DNA of 64,000 nucleotides from Trichoderma breve (taxonomy: Eukaryota; Ascomycota; Sordariomycetes; Hypocreales; Hypocreaceae), in the NCBI RefSeq assembly GCF_028502605.1, contig NC_079232.1, positions 3,720,001 to 3,784,000 on the forward strand, written 5' to 3'. The translations under genes were made by a program, and so were the position numbers. Every line of letters starts with the position of its first letter. The stretch's first letter is position 1. Below, piece by piece: positions 12,599-23,912 of this stretch. The notes beneath the pieces were generated by a model. That model saw only the letters and a list, made by a program, of their open reading frames with translations. It was not told where the DNA came from and did not search any database.

Positions 12599-14359
12599 TT
12601 AGCCTCGCTCAAGGTACCAATTATGGGTAAGTTGACTAGTCAGGTAGCTGAAAGGTGTCGGCACCTCGGCCATGCCCTTTCGAGCGACCGGGTGTCTCAA
12701 GTAGACGGCAGCGCAAATGTTGGGGTTGACTTCGAGGTAACGGGGGATAAAGGCAAACGCCGACATGTAGGGTCGGGGCCTCCACGGGGTAGCGTATGGT
12801 TTCGAGTCGTCAACGGGATTCTCTTCATCCATTTGAAGCAGCCGGGCGAGCTTTCTCATCTCCTCTTTGGATAGCTTAGCATCGCCAATTATCTTCTTGG
12901 CCTTGGTCTTTTGCTCATCTGATAGGCCCTCCAGACCCTTCTCAACCTCTCGTTCTCTGTTGACTGCTGGCTGCGCTTCGCCCTCCGGTGAGGTGGCTTG
13001 GACAGCCTCGGCCTCGGTTCCGTCCTCAACCTGGCTTAGAGCCTGGCCTTCTTTCAGGTCAAGCTTCTCAAAGCTCTCTCGCATCAGTTCGTGGCTCTTC
13101 ATCTGTAATTGCAACTCGTCAATTAGTTCCACAACATCCGCCTCGCTCTTCTCAGGATGTGAGAGGAAGCGCTTAGCATCTGCACGGAAAAGACGGAGTT
13201 GCTTCTTCTCCTTGGCGCTGAGTTCCTTGGGGTTGTTCTTCAGAATCTTCTTGACATCCTTCAACAGAAACTTCAGGGCCCTGTTGTTCAACTTCCATTG
13301 GGCCTCGGGGGTCAATGATCCGGCGTCTTCGCTTGTGGCGGCCTCACCCTCGGCGGCCTCAGCATCAGCTTCGGGCTTCTCGCCTTCAGTCTCCCCCTCA
13401 GCAGCGGCCTGCTCAGCGGTAGCATTGCCGCCCAGCTTCTTCACAGCATTCTGCAATGCTTTATCTGCCTTCTTTTGTCTTGCCTCAAGGTTCTCGTGAA
13501 GTCGCTTGTGCGCATCTGCTGCCTTCTGCACGCCGGTGCCGTACATGACCTTTTCAATGTCCACTTGAAACATGTCGCCGGGGTTCAGCTGGTAAGAGGG
13601 GTGAACCATCTGCGTAATTACGTCAGTAAATGTGATGTTCAAATACGCACGTCGTAAATATAGCTGTAACAAACCTTTTTTCCATTGACAGTGACGGCTC
13701 CGTGGATGACGAACTGGCGTGCTTGTCGGACACTGCTGGCGAAGAGAGCCCGAAAAACTGCGGTGTCCAGCCTCCTCTCCAAAGGCGCAAATGTCATCTG
13801 CATGTAAGGCGTCATATTGTTGAATTGATCCGACAGCAGTTTGTTCACGTCGCCAAAGAGCGGTCTCCTCCTTGAGCGTTCCTGAGTGCTGAGTGCGGGA
13901 ACCTTGGAGAATGTCTCGGCCGTGACATTTGACGTTGTCAGGCCAGAACCACGACCGGCAGCCTGCTCGGAACCATCATGCGCCGCCAAATACTCCGGTG
14001 GCATGTCCACAGCAGAGAGGAGTCGACGGGAGAAGAGCCGCACCCATTTCTTCTCGGGGATGTGCTCTCCGTGATACGATCGAGTCTTGGCCTTGGCCGC
14101 CCATTTCTGCTGGAAGAAGGTAGGGGTGCCTCGAATTTGGGGTTCTCGGCCTGTCTGGCGGTACAGGTTATACAGGTTGTACTTGTTCCATGATTGTCGC
14201 AGTTTCTGTAGGGTTTTCAACATCAGTAACCAGGATCCCCGCCATCACACGAGCTCAATCCCCGTACTGTTGACCGTCGCTCTGGCAGTACGACCAATGA
14301 CAAGGTATCTCTAGACTTACAGGGCGAGCTAAACTGTAGAAACGGTACGGCTTTCTCAT
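12599..14359 (-). CDS. Mitochondrial small-subunit ribosomal protein uS4m (Nam9-like)
   Basis: Mitoribosomal protein of the S4 family, which binds 12S/15S-type rRNA in the small subunit. The three exons are 14359-14321, 14205-13675 and 13609-12599, giving 526 aa. The first is only 13 codons ([13 protein letters not shown]), and joining it to exon 2 creates the family-typical start [17 protein letters not shown]. The S4 RNA-binding core ([20 protein letters not shown]) spans the second junction and continues into [17 protein letters not shown]. An Ala/Glu-rich acidic insertion of about 60 residues follows (rich in EGE/EAE), then a charged helical stretch and the conserved C-terminal [18 protein letters not shown] block. 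The second donor is GTTTGT, weaker than the usual GTAAGT. It diverges from CTF18 across a 381-bp gap. Confidence 0.93.
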
Positions 14360-14740
14360 CTTGGCGAGCCGACCTGTGACAATTGCGGCTTGACAAGATC
14401 ACTGAGGCCGTTGTTTAGAGCTCGATATGTGGGTGTCATTTTTTCTGGTGGTGCCACGCAGCCGACATTCTGCCGAACGGTGTGACGCTCCCGCACCGGC
14501 TCACCGAGACCACCGAGCAGCCACCGAAAGCGGGGCCACTCAACGCGTCCCAGCCCACTTCCCTTAATGAGACGCGTCGAGAGTTTTCTACGTATAACAG
14601 AGTGGTGTAAATTGTAAGCCAATCACTACCAATACCAGCATTGGATTTTGCTGGTGACATTCTCAATTTCTTTCCTTCTTTTCGTGTATATTTTGAGCGC
14701 CTTTTATTTTCCACAGCATTAAGCCAATAACCTCACCAAA
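14360..14740. promoter_or_regulatory. Shared upstream region of uS4m and CTF18
   Basis: This 381-bp stretch separates two head-to-head starts, so it must contain both promoters. I see no clear TATA box for either gene, as is usual for housekeeping genes. A minus-strand ORF at 14356-14622 crosses it but has no recognisable features. Confidence 0.6.
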
Positions 14741-17700
14741 ATGCTGTCTGCATCCTCACCAATTACCTTTCCTAGCGACCCCCCGTCTCCTCCAACAAAA
14801 CGCGCCAAACCTCATGATGTTCAATATCCTACACAGAAGCCTCGCGTCACCGGGCCATTTGTCGACTCTGACTCTGAATCAGACACAGAGAATAGACCCA
14901 GAGCAAGCTCCAGATCTCCTTCCAAGAGGCGTAAAGTAGAGATCCAACACGAGCAGAGGCCACAGATCCCCGTATTGGGTGTTCGAGATGCGAATGGAGA
15001 TGGCAGTAGCAACGTCCTGCCCCTGGAGCACCCAGAAGGCGACCACACAACAATTCATACGATTCCTACCGAAGATACACGGAACACTGCGGCACAGCCA
15101 GGGCCTCGTTGGTCCCAACCAAACTCACTGCTTACTGCGCCAATCTTTGGAAGCCGGTCAAAAACTACTTACAAACTAAAGACATGTGGAGGTAGTGAGA
15201 TTACAATTAGGGAGCGCAAAGAGGTTGTTGCGCAGTCTTATGAATCTATGGTGGCGGCCAGGTCGAAAACCAAGGAAGGGCGAGCGAAACGAGACTACTA
15301 TGGCGTCGATATACACAACCTCATCAACGCAGCCACCAGCGAATTGGCCGAGAAGCAGCAAAACCCTCCATCTCCAAATACCAATCAGGCTATTCGATCT
15401 ATGGAGGCTACATCTATATCCGAAAAGAAACCCAAAAAGACGATGCTATGGACCGAGAAATACCGCGCGAGAAACTTTATGGATCTATGCGGAGACGACA
15501 GCACAAATAGACTGGTCCTACGCTGGCTGAAGAAATGGGATCCGTTAGTTTTCCCAGGAACAGCTAAAGCAAGACCTAAGATCCAGAGACGCAATGGCCC
15601 ACAATCTCAAACTGAAGAGGAGAAACCCCATCGAAAGATCTTGATGTTGACAGGACCGCCTGGATTGGGGAAAACAACACTGGCTCACGTCTGCGCCAAA
15701 CAGGCGGGCTATGAAGTGATAGAAGTCAATGCCAGCGATGACCGCAGTCGTGACGTCGTCAAGAATCGAATTCGCACCAGTCTTGGAACGGAGAGTGTCA
15801 AAAATGTAAGCAATCAAAGGGCTCTCAACGGGTCTCAGAAAGTTGCCAAGCCCGCTTGCGTTGTGGTTGACGAGGTTGACGGCGTGGTAACGGGATCTGG
15901 CGCTTCAGGAGAGGGCGGCTTCATCAAGGCCCTGATTGACCTGGTCCTCATTGATCAAAAGAACTCTTCAGGGGTAAACAAGTCTTATGATGGGAAAAAG
16001 AAAAAAGGAGACGATTTCCGTCTGATGCGTCCTCTGATTCTTATATGCAACGACGTCTATCATCCTTCTCTGAGGCCTCTCAGGCAGTCAAACCTGGCGG
16101 AGATCATTCACGTCGGTCGACCAACACTGGACACTGTAGTTGGTCGCTTAAAGACGGTATTTGAAAAGGAGGGCATTCCATGTGACAAGGACGCAGCACG
16201 CAAACTGTGTGAATCGGCGTGGGGTATGGCCAGCGGCATTGACGCGAGAAGGGGACAAGAAAGCACCGTGCAAGGCGATCTTCGAGGTGTCATGGTCGTG
16301 GGCGAATGGGTAGCTTTCCGGTTCAAGGTCTCAAGTCTGAATGACAACCAACGCCTCACCAGGGACTGGATTGAACGAAACATCCTCCAGGAGCTTGCCA
16401 ACGGCTCAGCGGGAACCCGAGGGCTTGGGCGAGGCAGCGTCAAGGATATCATCTCTCGCCTCTTTCAAGAAGGCGGCGGCTTTCCTAAGCAAGCGCTCAA
16501 CTTGGCCAAGTCCAAGACGCATCACGAACAGCCAAAAACGGAGCTTGGTTTTGGAGAGCATCAAAAGAAGTATGCCATGGAGTGTCTTCGACAGATGGTT
16601 GATTCCAGTGGTGAAATCAGTCACATTGTGACGGAGATATTCGCAGAGTACCCGAATCGCGAGTTCAACGACGATTCCTATCTCTCGAAGCCGAACCAAG
16701 CTTATGACTGGCTGTACTTTCATGATGCTTGTCAATCCAAACTGTACGCCAGCCAGGAATGGGAACTTGCACCCTACCTAGCGCAGCCTGTCCTAGCCTG
16801 CCATCATCTATTTGCGTCACCCATTCGACATTTTGCCAACGGCATGGGGTCAAACCAGAACCAGCGATCTGGCCTTCCGGGAGAAGAAGAAGCCGGCCCT
16901 ACGATTCCTTTTTCCGGCCCACGTGCCGACTATCAGGCCTTTGAAGCAGAGAAGCAAACCCGTGCACAACTGCAGGCACTCCAAGCTCAGCTCAGCCCAA
17001 CCATGATGCGACTCTTCCGCAGCGCAGAGGACGTGTCAACGGAATTCATGCCCTACCTGGCCCGCATGCTGTCGCCCGATGTGAAACCTGTTGTCGTCGG
17101 CGGCAGCCAGGGCACCACGGCAAGTGTGCGCAAGGAGAGCGAGCGAGCGATGGTCAAGCGTGCGTCGGAAGTGCTCGCCGAGGTGGGCATTGCCCTGCAT
17201 AAAGGCAAGATTGAGAGCGACGTCGTGTCTAGTCGAGGCCCGCAGTTTGTCTACCGCATGGAACCGTAAGTTTAGCCCCTATTCCAGTGTCTCACCAAGC
17301 CTGTGTATAGAGGTGAACAAGCTAACCACCCAACTTATAGTGACATTGATTCCCTAGCCACCTATGAAACAGCCTCTCTTTTGACATCCCAGCCTCCCAC
17401 CCGTTTCGCTGTTCGCCAGGTCCTCGACCAAGAACTCCGTCGCACACTCGCCCTCCGCGAAACGCATGCTCGCCAAGCACGCTTCCAAGCCGGACGCACC
17501 ACCGGCGAGAGCGAGCTGCAGCAACCGCTCACTCAGTTAACTCAGAGCCAGAAGAATGATTCGGTGGTGGTGGAAGACGGGTTAGTGGTGAAAAAGGACT
17601 TCTTTGGGCGCATCATTCAGGCACAGCCGCTGGCGGAGGTGACGGGTGGGTTGGCGGAGAAGAAGGCGGCGGGCCAGGAGAAGGTGTGGGTGACGTTTCA

Positions 17701-17764
17701 TGAAGGGTTGAATAATGCGGTGAGGAAGCCGATGACGCTGCGAGAGTTTTTGAGTGGTTTGTGA
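14741..17764 (+). CDS. CTF18: Chromosome transmission fidelity protein 18, RFC-like clamp loader subunit
   Basis: Large subunit of the alternative Ctf18-Dcc1-Ctf8 replication factor C complex, which loads PCNA and supports sister-chromatid cohesion in the nucleus. Exon 1 is 14741-17265 and exon 2 is 17341-17764, giving 982 aa; the 75-bp intron has GTAAGT and TAG ends and joins CC|T into a proline codon. The N-terminus (about 1-230) is disordered with basic patches. The RFC box reads LWTEKYRARNFMDLCGDD, Walker A is GPPGLGKTT near residue 305, and Walker B is VVVDEVDG near 375. The AAA+ module is followed by the Ctf18-specific ICNDVYHPSLRPLR segment and a lid domain. The C-terminal end carries the tail that contacts Dcc1/Ctf8 in family members. 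It diverges from uS4m. Confidence 0.95.
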
Positions 17765-17997
17765 TTTGAGATAGGGGGAGATGCTGTAGATGGATGAAGT
17801 TTTTTATGATATTGGACATTTATTATATGATGAGGAACATACCAAGTGCTGATTAATGCGAGAGGGTTGGATCAAATAGATTAGACTTGTGTTTATGGAA
17901 TATATTTGCTCGTTTATATCATACACCGTCTCGCTCTTTGTCTCCGGCTCTACGATTATATATCGAAACATCTTCTCCCCTTTCAAATACCCCTACT

Positions 17998-19785
17998 TTA
18001 CAGCTTCGCTTTGAGTCTCTGGCTGGGAACAACCAGCGGATCGTACGTAATATGTGACAGCGAATCCACCGGCGTCGAGTTGCTATGCACAAACAGGCCC
18101 CTCGTATCCAGCAATCCGGGGTGCAAGTCCTCAATCTTGGCACACCCGATTAATCGCATGTTCATCTCCATCTCGTCCTTGAGTAGCTGCATCACTCGCT
18201 CCACGCCAGCTTGCCCGTACGTGCTCATAGCGTACAAGAACGGCCGTCCGATACCAACGCCCTTTGCGCCCAGACACATTGCCTTGATGATGTCCGTGCC
18301 GCGCCTCACGCCGCCGTCGACAAAGACGTCAATCTTCTTGTCCAGGCCGTGCTGGCGCAGGATAGGCATCGTCTCGGCGAGAATCTCAATGCCGGAGCGC
18401 GCAAAGTCGAGCTGGCGACCGCCGTGGTTGGACAGCACGACACCCTGGACGCCGGCCTCAACGGCGCGGAGGACATCTTCGACGCGCTGGACGCCCTTGA
18501 GGATGATGGGCATCTTGGTGATGCTCTGGAACCAGGGGATGTCGGCCCAGCTCAGGGAAGGGTCGATGAAGGACGAGATGGCACGCGCGGCGCCCTGGGT
18601 GTTGTCCGTCTTGGTGCCCTTTTGCACATTGCTCCCGGAATCAGTGAACTTGAGACGCATGTCCTTCTCGCGACGGCCCAGCTGGGGCGCATCGACAGTG
18701 ATGAAGAGGCCCTTGCAGCCGCGGCGCTCGGCATTCTGGACGATGCGCTTGGTGATGTCGCGGTCCTTGTTGACGTAGAGCTGCAGCCACTGGACCTGGT
18801 CACCTTGCCGGGCGTCGACGAGCTCGTCAAAGGAGCATGAGGCGAGCGTGGGGATCATCTGGATGACGTTGTGGCTGCGGGCGGCGCGGGTGAGTAGGAC
18901 CTCGCCCTCTGGGTGGCCGAGCTTGCCCAGCGCCGTGGCGGTCACGTAGAAGGGGGCGTCGACTTTGGTGCCGAGCATGGTGGTGGAGAGGTCGATGTTG
19001 GCGACGTCGACGAGGATCTGGGGGCGGAACCAGATTCTGTGGTAGGCGCTGTGGTTCTCACGCAGGGTCTAAAGGGATTAGCATGATTGGAGATGAGAGC
19101 GGGAAGAAGAAGAAGCAGGCCGTACAATCTCATCGTCGGCTGCGCTGGAGTAGTACCCCCACGCGCCCTTCTTCATGGTCCTCCGCGCAATGGCCTCAAA
19201 GTCGTGCAGGTTGAAGCATTCCGACAGCAGCGGCATCTCCGCTATCCTCTTCTGCCGCTCAACCTCCTCGGGGTCCTCTCTTTTGGCCTCTTGGGCAACG
19301 GTGGACATGTCCACGGGTCCTAGGTGCAGAGACTTGTCGAGATACTTGTCGAGAGTGTCCCGGGGGTGAATCGGGTCAAACTCTTCTGTCGCGTCCTTGC
19401 CCTGGATGTTGATGTTAGTTAAAGTAGGCCCCCATGACATGAGGGGGTTCAAAAGTGAGTGTGCATACGGCATATTTGAGAATGATTTCTTCACCTCCAG
19501 GGTGCTCTGATGTTGAGATTCCACGTCAGTAAGAGTTGGATCAACAAATGCTTCATCCGGGATTATTTCATGAGCACTCACCTGGTAAGAACTCTGTGAC
19601 ATCGTATGCTTTGCCCTAATGAGAGAGATCAAGAGAGTCAGAGTCAGTCCACCAGCTTCATTCATTCATTCGTCCGTCTATCCATCCCATCTTAACCAGC
19701 AATCGAGTGAGCGACTCACATGAATAATCACCCAACATGACTTTTCGTCATTGTGCTTCGCGACGTCGCTTCCCGTGAGCACCAT
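17998..19785 (-). CDS. Flavocytochrome b2-like L-lactate/2-hydroxyacid dehydrogenase
   Basis: FMN enzyme with an N-terminal heme domain that oxidises L-lactate or a related 2-hydroxyacid. The five exons are 19785-19720, 19615-19582, 19506-19469, 19401-19126 and 19068-17998, giving 494 aa; all junctions keep frame. The cytochrome b5 domain (residues 1 to about 85) is assembled over the first small exons and shows both heme-ligand contexts, EHPGGEE and PIHPRD. The FMN-dependent dehydrogenase domain follows, with the SNHGGRQLD motif (catalytic His and substrate Arg), PIILKGVQ (FMN lysine) and DGGVRRGTD. The first residues already belong to the b5 fold, so no mitochondrial presequence is visible, unlike yeast Cyb2. 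The protein ends in AKL, a PTS1-type tripeptide. Substrate cannot be fixed from sequence. Confidence 0.93.
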
Positions 19786-21787
19786 CTTCTCTCTGTTTGC
19801 CCTTTAAATCGAACAAACTCTTGTTTCTGCTGAAGAGCGAAGATGCCGATGACGTCCCAAAGCCGGTCGGTATTAACGGGAATCCCCAAGCTCGAACCCT
19901 GAAAACGAAAAGCAAGCACGCCAATTGAAAACTATCCAATCGCCAGATCCGTTCCCTTCAAAGAATACAATTGATATCCCGCCAGATGATAATCAAGATG
20001 AAGAATGAAGAAGGGAGAAAGCCGGTCCTCGCGCGTCGCCTATCGGTTGTCGTCGCAAGATATAGATTAGGTAGCCTGGATGGACGATTTTATTTGGAGA
20101 TACATCATTGGCCGTCGGCTAATAATATAGCCACATAGCGAGTCGCTGCTTGCGGGGGTGGCTTCCATTGCTCCGCTAACATGAAGGTCCAGCGGCTGGC
20201 TCTTCAGGGCCTCGCTCACTAACATGAAGCCTAATAACCCCAGGCCCAGCGATACAGCATCAATTTCTACTCTCCCTCCCGACGGATATTTACATCAGTT
20301 CGAGACATTAAGCTATTCAAGAGCATTGACCTAAACCACTCATATACCAGCTTACAGGCATTCAATAATCCTCCACCGGCCATCTAAGCTCACCAAAAAG
20401 ATCCATTACTCGTCAACACCCATAAAAGCGGATGCCAAACCCCCCAGCCCGTCTCGTCTCCATTCCCCCTTGTTCGCCCCTCAAAAGCCAATGGAAGCGA
20501 ATACTTTTTGCTTGTTATGGGCTCCCCTTTAGCGGTCGAATTAGACGCCTCCCACCGGCTATTAATATTCCGGGGGACCGAGTTTTTGCGGGGGGAGGCC
20601 AAGTACGGTAGCAACAGTAGTTTCGGTCTACGCTTGGCTGCTCCGCAGTTTTCTCCAACTTCGGGTCCAAGCTTCACAATTCTTCTTCTTCATGGGGGAA
20701 TCTTGGTCCGGTTTTCGGTCTGCTCCATTTAAACTATGGGAATAAAGCACATTGTTTACTGCCTCTTTTACCCAGCCTTTGGCCAATGACTGTCTGTGAA
20801 GTGCAATGACAAGGTAAGCTGCTGGAGCTTTTGCTCGGTGTACAACCATCTCCTAAACTCGGAGTTCAGATGGTCGCTCTTCCGTGGTGGCTGGATCACA
20901 AGAAGAGTCTGGAACGCGGACACTTACTGGCAATCTCCAGACATTTGTGTAATTTTTGGGTGTCTTATAAAATCGTCAGCGTACATACTACATGTATGTA
21001 GTACGCACATTCTCATTGCGCCAAGCTCTCTATGCTAGTGTTCTTGTTTTCCTTATGTAGACACACATTTGTTTTGGAGTGCATTTTGGAAACAGGCATA
21101 GTACAATATCCATGTCGTTCTCTATTGTAAAACACCAACTCGCAAGCCTCCCTTATGTAGCCTCGATCAGCAGATTCAACACTCGCTGTACGGGAATATA
21201 TATATAGTCCAGCACAACCAATGCGGCGGGCACAGGCGTTTAACCCGCCTAATGCACTCGTTCTCTCAGGCATTGCCGTCCATGTGCGGCATCTATGCGA
21301 ATATCAACAGAAAATGCAACGTAAATCAATCCAACTGAGCTTTGGGAATATCCGTCTAATGAATGAGCAGGATCATCGTTGCCTGTGGTTGTGCTTGATG
21401 ACGCCCCGTTTATCCCGTGATATTAATTATCCTTATTATATACAAGACCACTTCTTTCTCTCTCTTCTTTCATGCTATAGCATATCTAAAGCGTCGCTTC
21501 CATATCATATTATTGATCACGGCACATGAACCCAAGCTTCAGTTCTCGGAGTTCAAATTACAGTTCCATAATCGTTGTGATACAGTTGAGTTCAGGCACC
21601 TTCACCCAATAATGTCAAAGAGGGCCCCCCAAAAAGTGGGTTCCACGGCACCATCAACATTCGTGTCTTTCTGGCGTGTCTCGATTAGGCGATTCATCAC
21701 TCGACAGCAAATCATCATCACCATCTTTTTTCCTTTTTCTTCTTCTTTTCGTGCCATTGAAGGAGGAATCTCAGGCTGCTCGACGCA
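19786..21787. other. Divergent intergenic region between b2-like dehydrogenase and ZIP transporter
   Basis: This gap of about 2 kb holds the promoters of two outward-facing genes. I find no convincing ORF; the longest are under 105 codons and without domain features. CCCCT stress-element-like words occur (for example near 20523), but they are too short to call. Confidence 0.5.
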
Positions 21788-23301
21788 ATGGCTCGTAGTA
21801 GCGCCTTCAGGACTTTGGCTGCGTCATGCGTCTTCATGCTGGCGGCCTGCGCAGCGGCATCGCAGATCAAGGGGACCCCGGCAGCCATCGAGAGTCTAAG
21901 CTTGGAGGAGCTTGATGGCCAGCTTCAGGTAAGTTTGGCAAGATAGGGTAGCTTCACCCTCAGCTGTTTACGTGGAGGAAACCACAACATCTATTGCAAT
22001 GCTGACTCAAACCTTCTCCTCTTGCGCGTCTAGACATGTCCAGTCATCCAGGAACTCAACGCCGCCAAACGGGCGCATTTCGAGACCGCGCCGTCCTCCT
22101 TCACGACAAAGCTCTTCTCCGTGCTGTTCCCCGGCTCGCCCGCCGTCAACGCCCTCCTCGCCACGCTGTACATCTCCGGCCCGCCCAACTTCCTACTCGC
22201 CCTCGTCCCGACCAACATCGACCCCTCCTCGCTGTCCGTCATGGTGGCCTTTGCCGTGGGAGGCCTGCTGGGAGACACACTCTTCCACTTGCTGCCCGAG
22301 ATCTTTGTCGGCGAGGACGAGCCGGACAGGGCAAGGTTTGTGCTCGTCGAGCCGAACCGCAACCTCATTCTCGGATTGGGCATCTTGGTCGGCTTCATGA
22401 CGTTTGTGGCCATGGACAAGGGCTTGCGGATTGCGACTGGTGGCGCTGGACATGATCACTCACATGGACATTCGCATGATGAGGGACATGCTGTGAATAC
22501 GGATGTCGGCATTTCCACTGGGGCAAACACGCTCAAGAACGAGGCCAAGTCGCGAAAGACAAAGAAGGGCGACAAGCAGGCCCCAGTTGACGAGTCGAAA
22601 CAGCTCAAGGAGATTAACCCCAGCGTAAAGCTAGGAGGTTACCTCAACCTCATGTGAGCAATCTCAATACTCTTTATCAGAATATTACTCAATATTAACC
22701 CCCTCTCCAGCGCTGACTTCACCCACAACATCACCGACGGCCTCGCCATGTCCGCCAGCTTCTACGCCTCCCCCACCATCGGCGCGACAACCACCGTCGC
22801 CGTCTTCTTCCACGAGATCCCCCACGAGGTCGGCGACTTTGCGCTCCTCGTCCAGTCCGGCTTCTCCAAGCGCGCCGCCATGGCCTCCCAGTTCGTCACC
22901 GCCATCGGTGCCTTCATGGGCACCCTCATCGGCATCGCCGTCCAGGAGTTTGGGTCTGGCGCCGGCGGAGATGGTGAGAGCATGGCGAGGAACGCGGGGC
23001 TGTGGGGGACGAGCCTTGTAAGTTTTCCCCTTTTTATCTTTTTTTTCTCTCCACGAGAATTAGGTACTTTCTTTGAGGTTGGCTCTAATATTAACGTGTG
23101 TGTGTGTTTTGTTAGACATGGGGCGACATGTTGCTGCCTTTTACTGCCGGAACCTTTTTATACGTCGGCACCGTCGCCGTCATCCCGGAACTCCTAGAGA
23201 CTGGCCCCAACAAGATGCTGGAACTACGCAAGACGCTGACCCAATTCACAGCAGTTGCTGTAGGCGCGGGTATCATGCTGTACATTTCATGGCACGAGTA
23301 A
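21788..23301 (+). CDS. ZIP-family zinc transporter, ZIP7/Yke4-like
   Basis: Divalent-metal transporter of the LIV-1/KE4 branch of the ZIP family; relatives move zinc out of ER or Golgi into cytosol. The four exons are 21788-21928, 22034-22653, 22711-23017 and 23116-23301, giving 417 aa. An N-terminal signal sequence is followed by TM segments with the metal-binding motifs HNITDG (TM4) and HEIPHEVGDF (TM5), the latter being the LIV-1 subfamily signature. A histidine-rich loop (HDHSHGHSHDEGH) lies between TM3 and TM4, with a lysine-rich stretch after it. The first intron falls right after the signal-peptide region. The start is chosen because it gives the signal peptide directly and splices in frame. 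It is convergent with ErdS. Confidence 0.93.
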
Positions 23302-23912
23302 AGAAATCGACACTAGAGAGGGCATATATAGAATAGAGACACTAGATATGTCAAGCCGAAATGGCTTATCACCATTTAGACCCATGACCATATCAAACAA
23401 GATTCTGACTTAGTTCTAATATATCATGTACGATAAGAATATTAAAATGGCGTCAACTTGGAGAATCGGGCTCAATAACTGTGCATCATATCCTATTCAT
23501 CAAATGTAATGAAAAATAAAAACTACTCATAACCAATGTTTAGGCCTATTCCTCCTCCTAATCCAGTATACCATCCAACAATGAAACAGTCCACCATCCC
23601 ATCTATACAAATAGCCTCATGCCCATCCCATCAGTGAAGAAGAAATAAAAAGAGCAAAACGTCGGTATCTTGGAGAAAAAAAGAAAGCAAAACAATGAAT
23701 ATCATGCACAATCCTCAACAGTAGTCCCTCCATCTCTCCCGTATGCCATGCAAAGCAGCCAGCCTTCATTCAAACTCCACAAGTCTCCTTTCAATAGACA
23801 TGGTAACTTTGTTTTTAGGTATGCTTCTTTGTGATTGTTTTTCGAGTTTGGGTTTATCATTGTGAGCTTTTGGTGGTATCATTTGGTATCATTTCTTTCA
23901 TGCGAGCATCCC
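23302..23912. other. Convergent 3' region, ZIP transporter and ErdS
   Basis: This AT-rich stretch is shared by the 3' ends of two convergent genes. No ORF or RNA structure was recognised. Poly(A) signals are probable but not specifically assignable. Confidence 0.5.

Noticed and set aside
12867..13499. 210-codon plus-strand Ser-rich ORF over uS4m
   Set aside because: Antisense of Lys/Glu/Ala codons reads as Ser/Phe-rich text; no independent support.
17906..18840. Two long plus-strand ORFs over the b2-like dehydrogenase
   Set aside because: Antisense shadows of a gene with clear FMN-dehydrogenase motifs.
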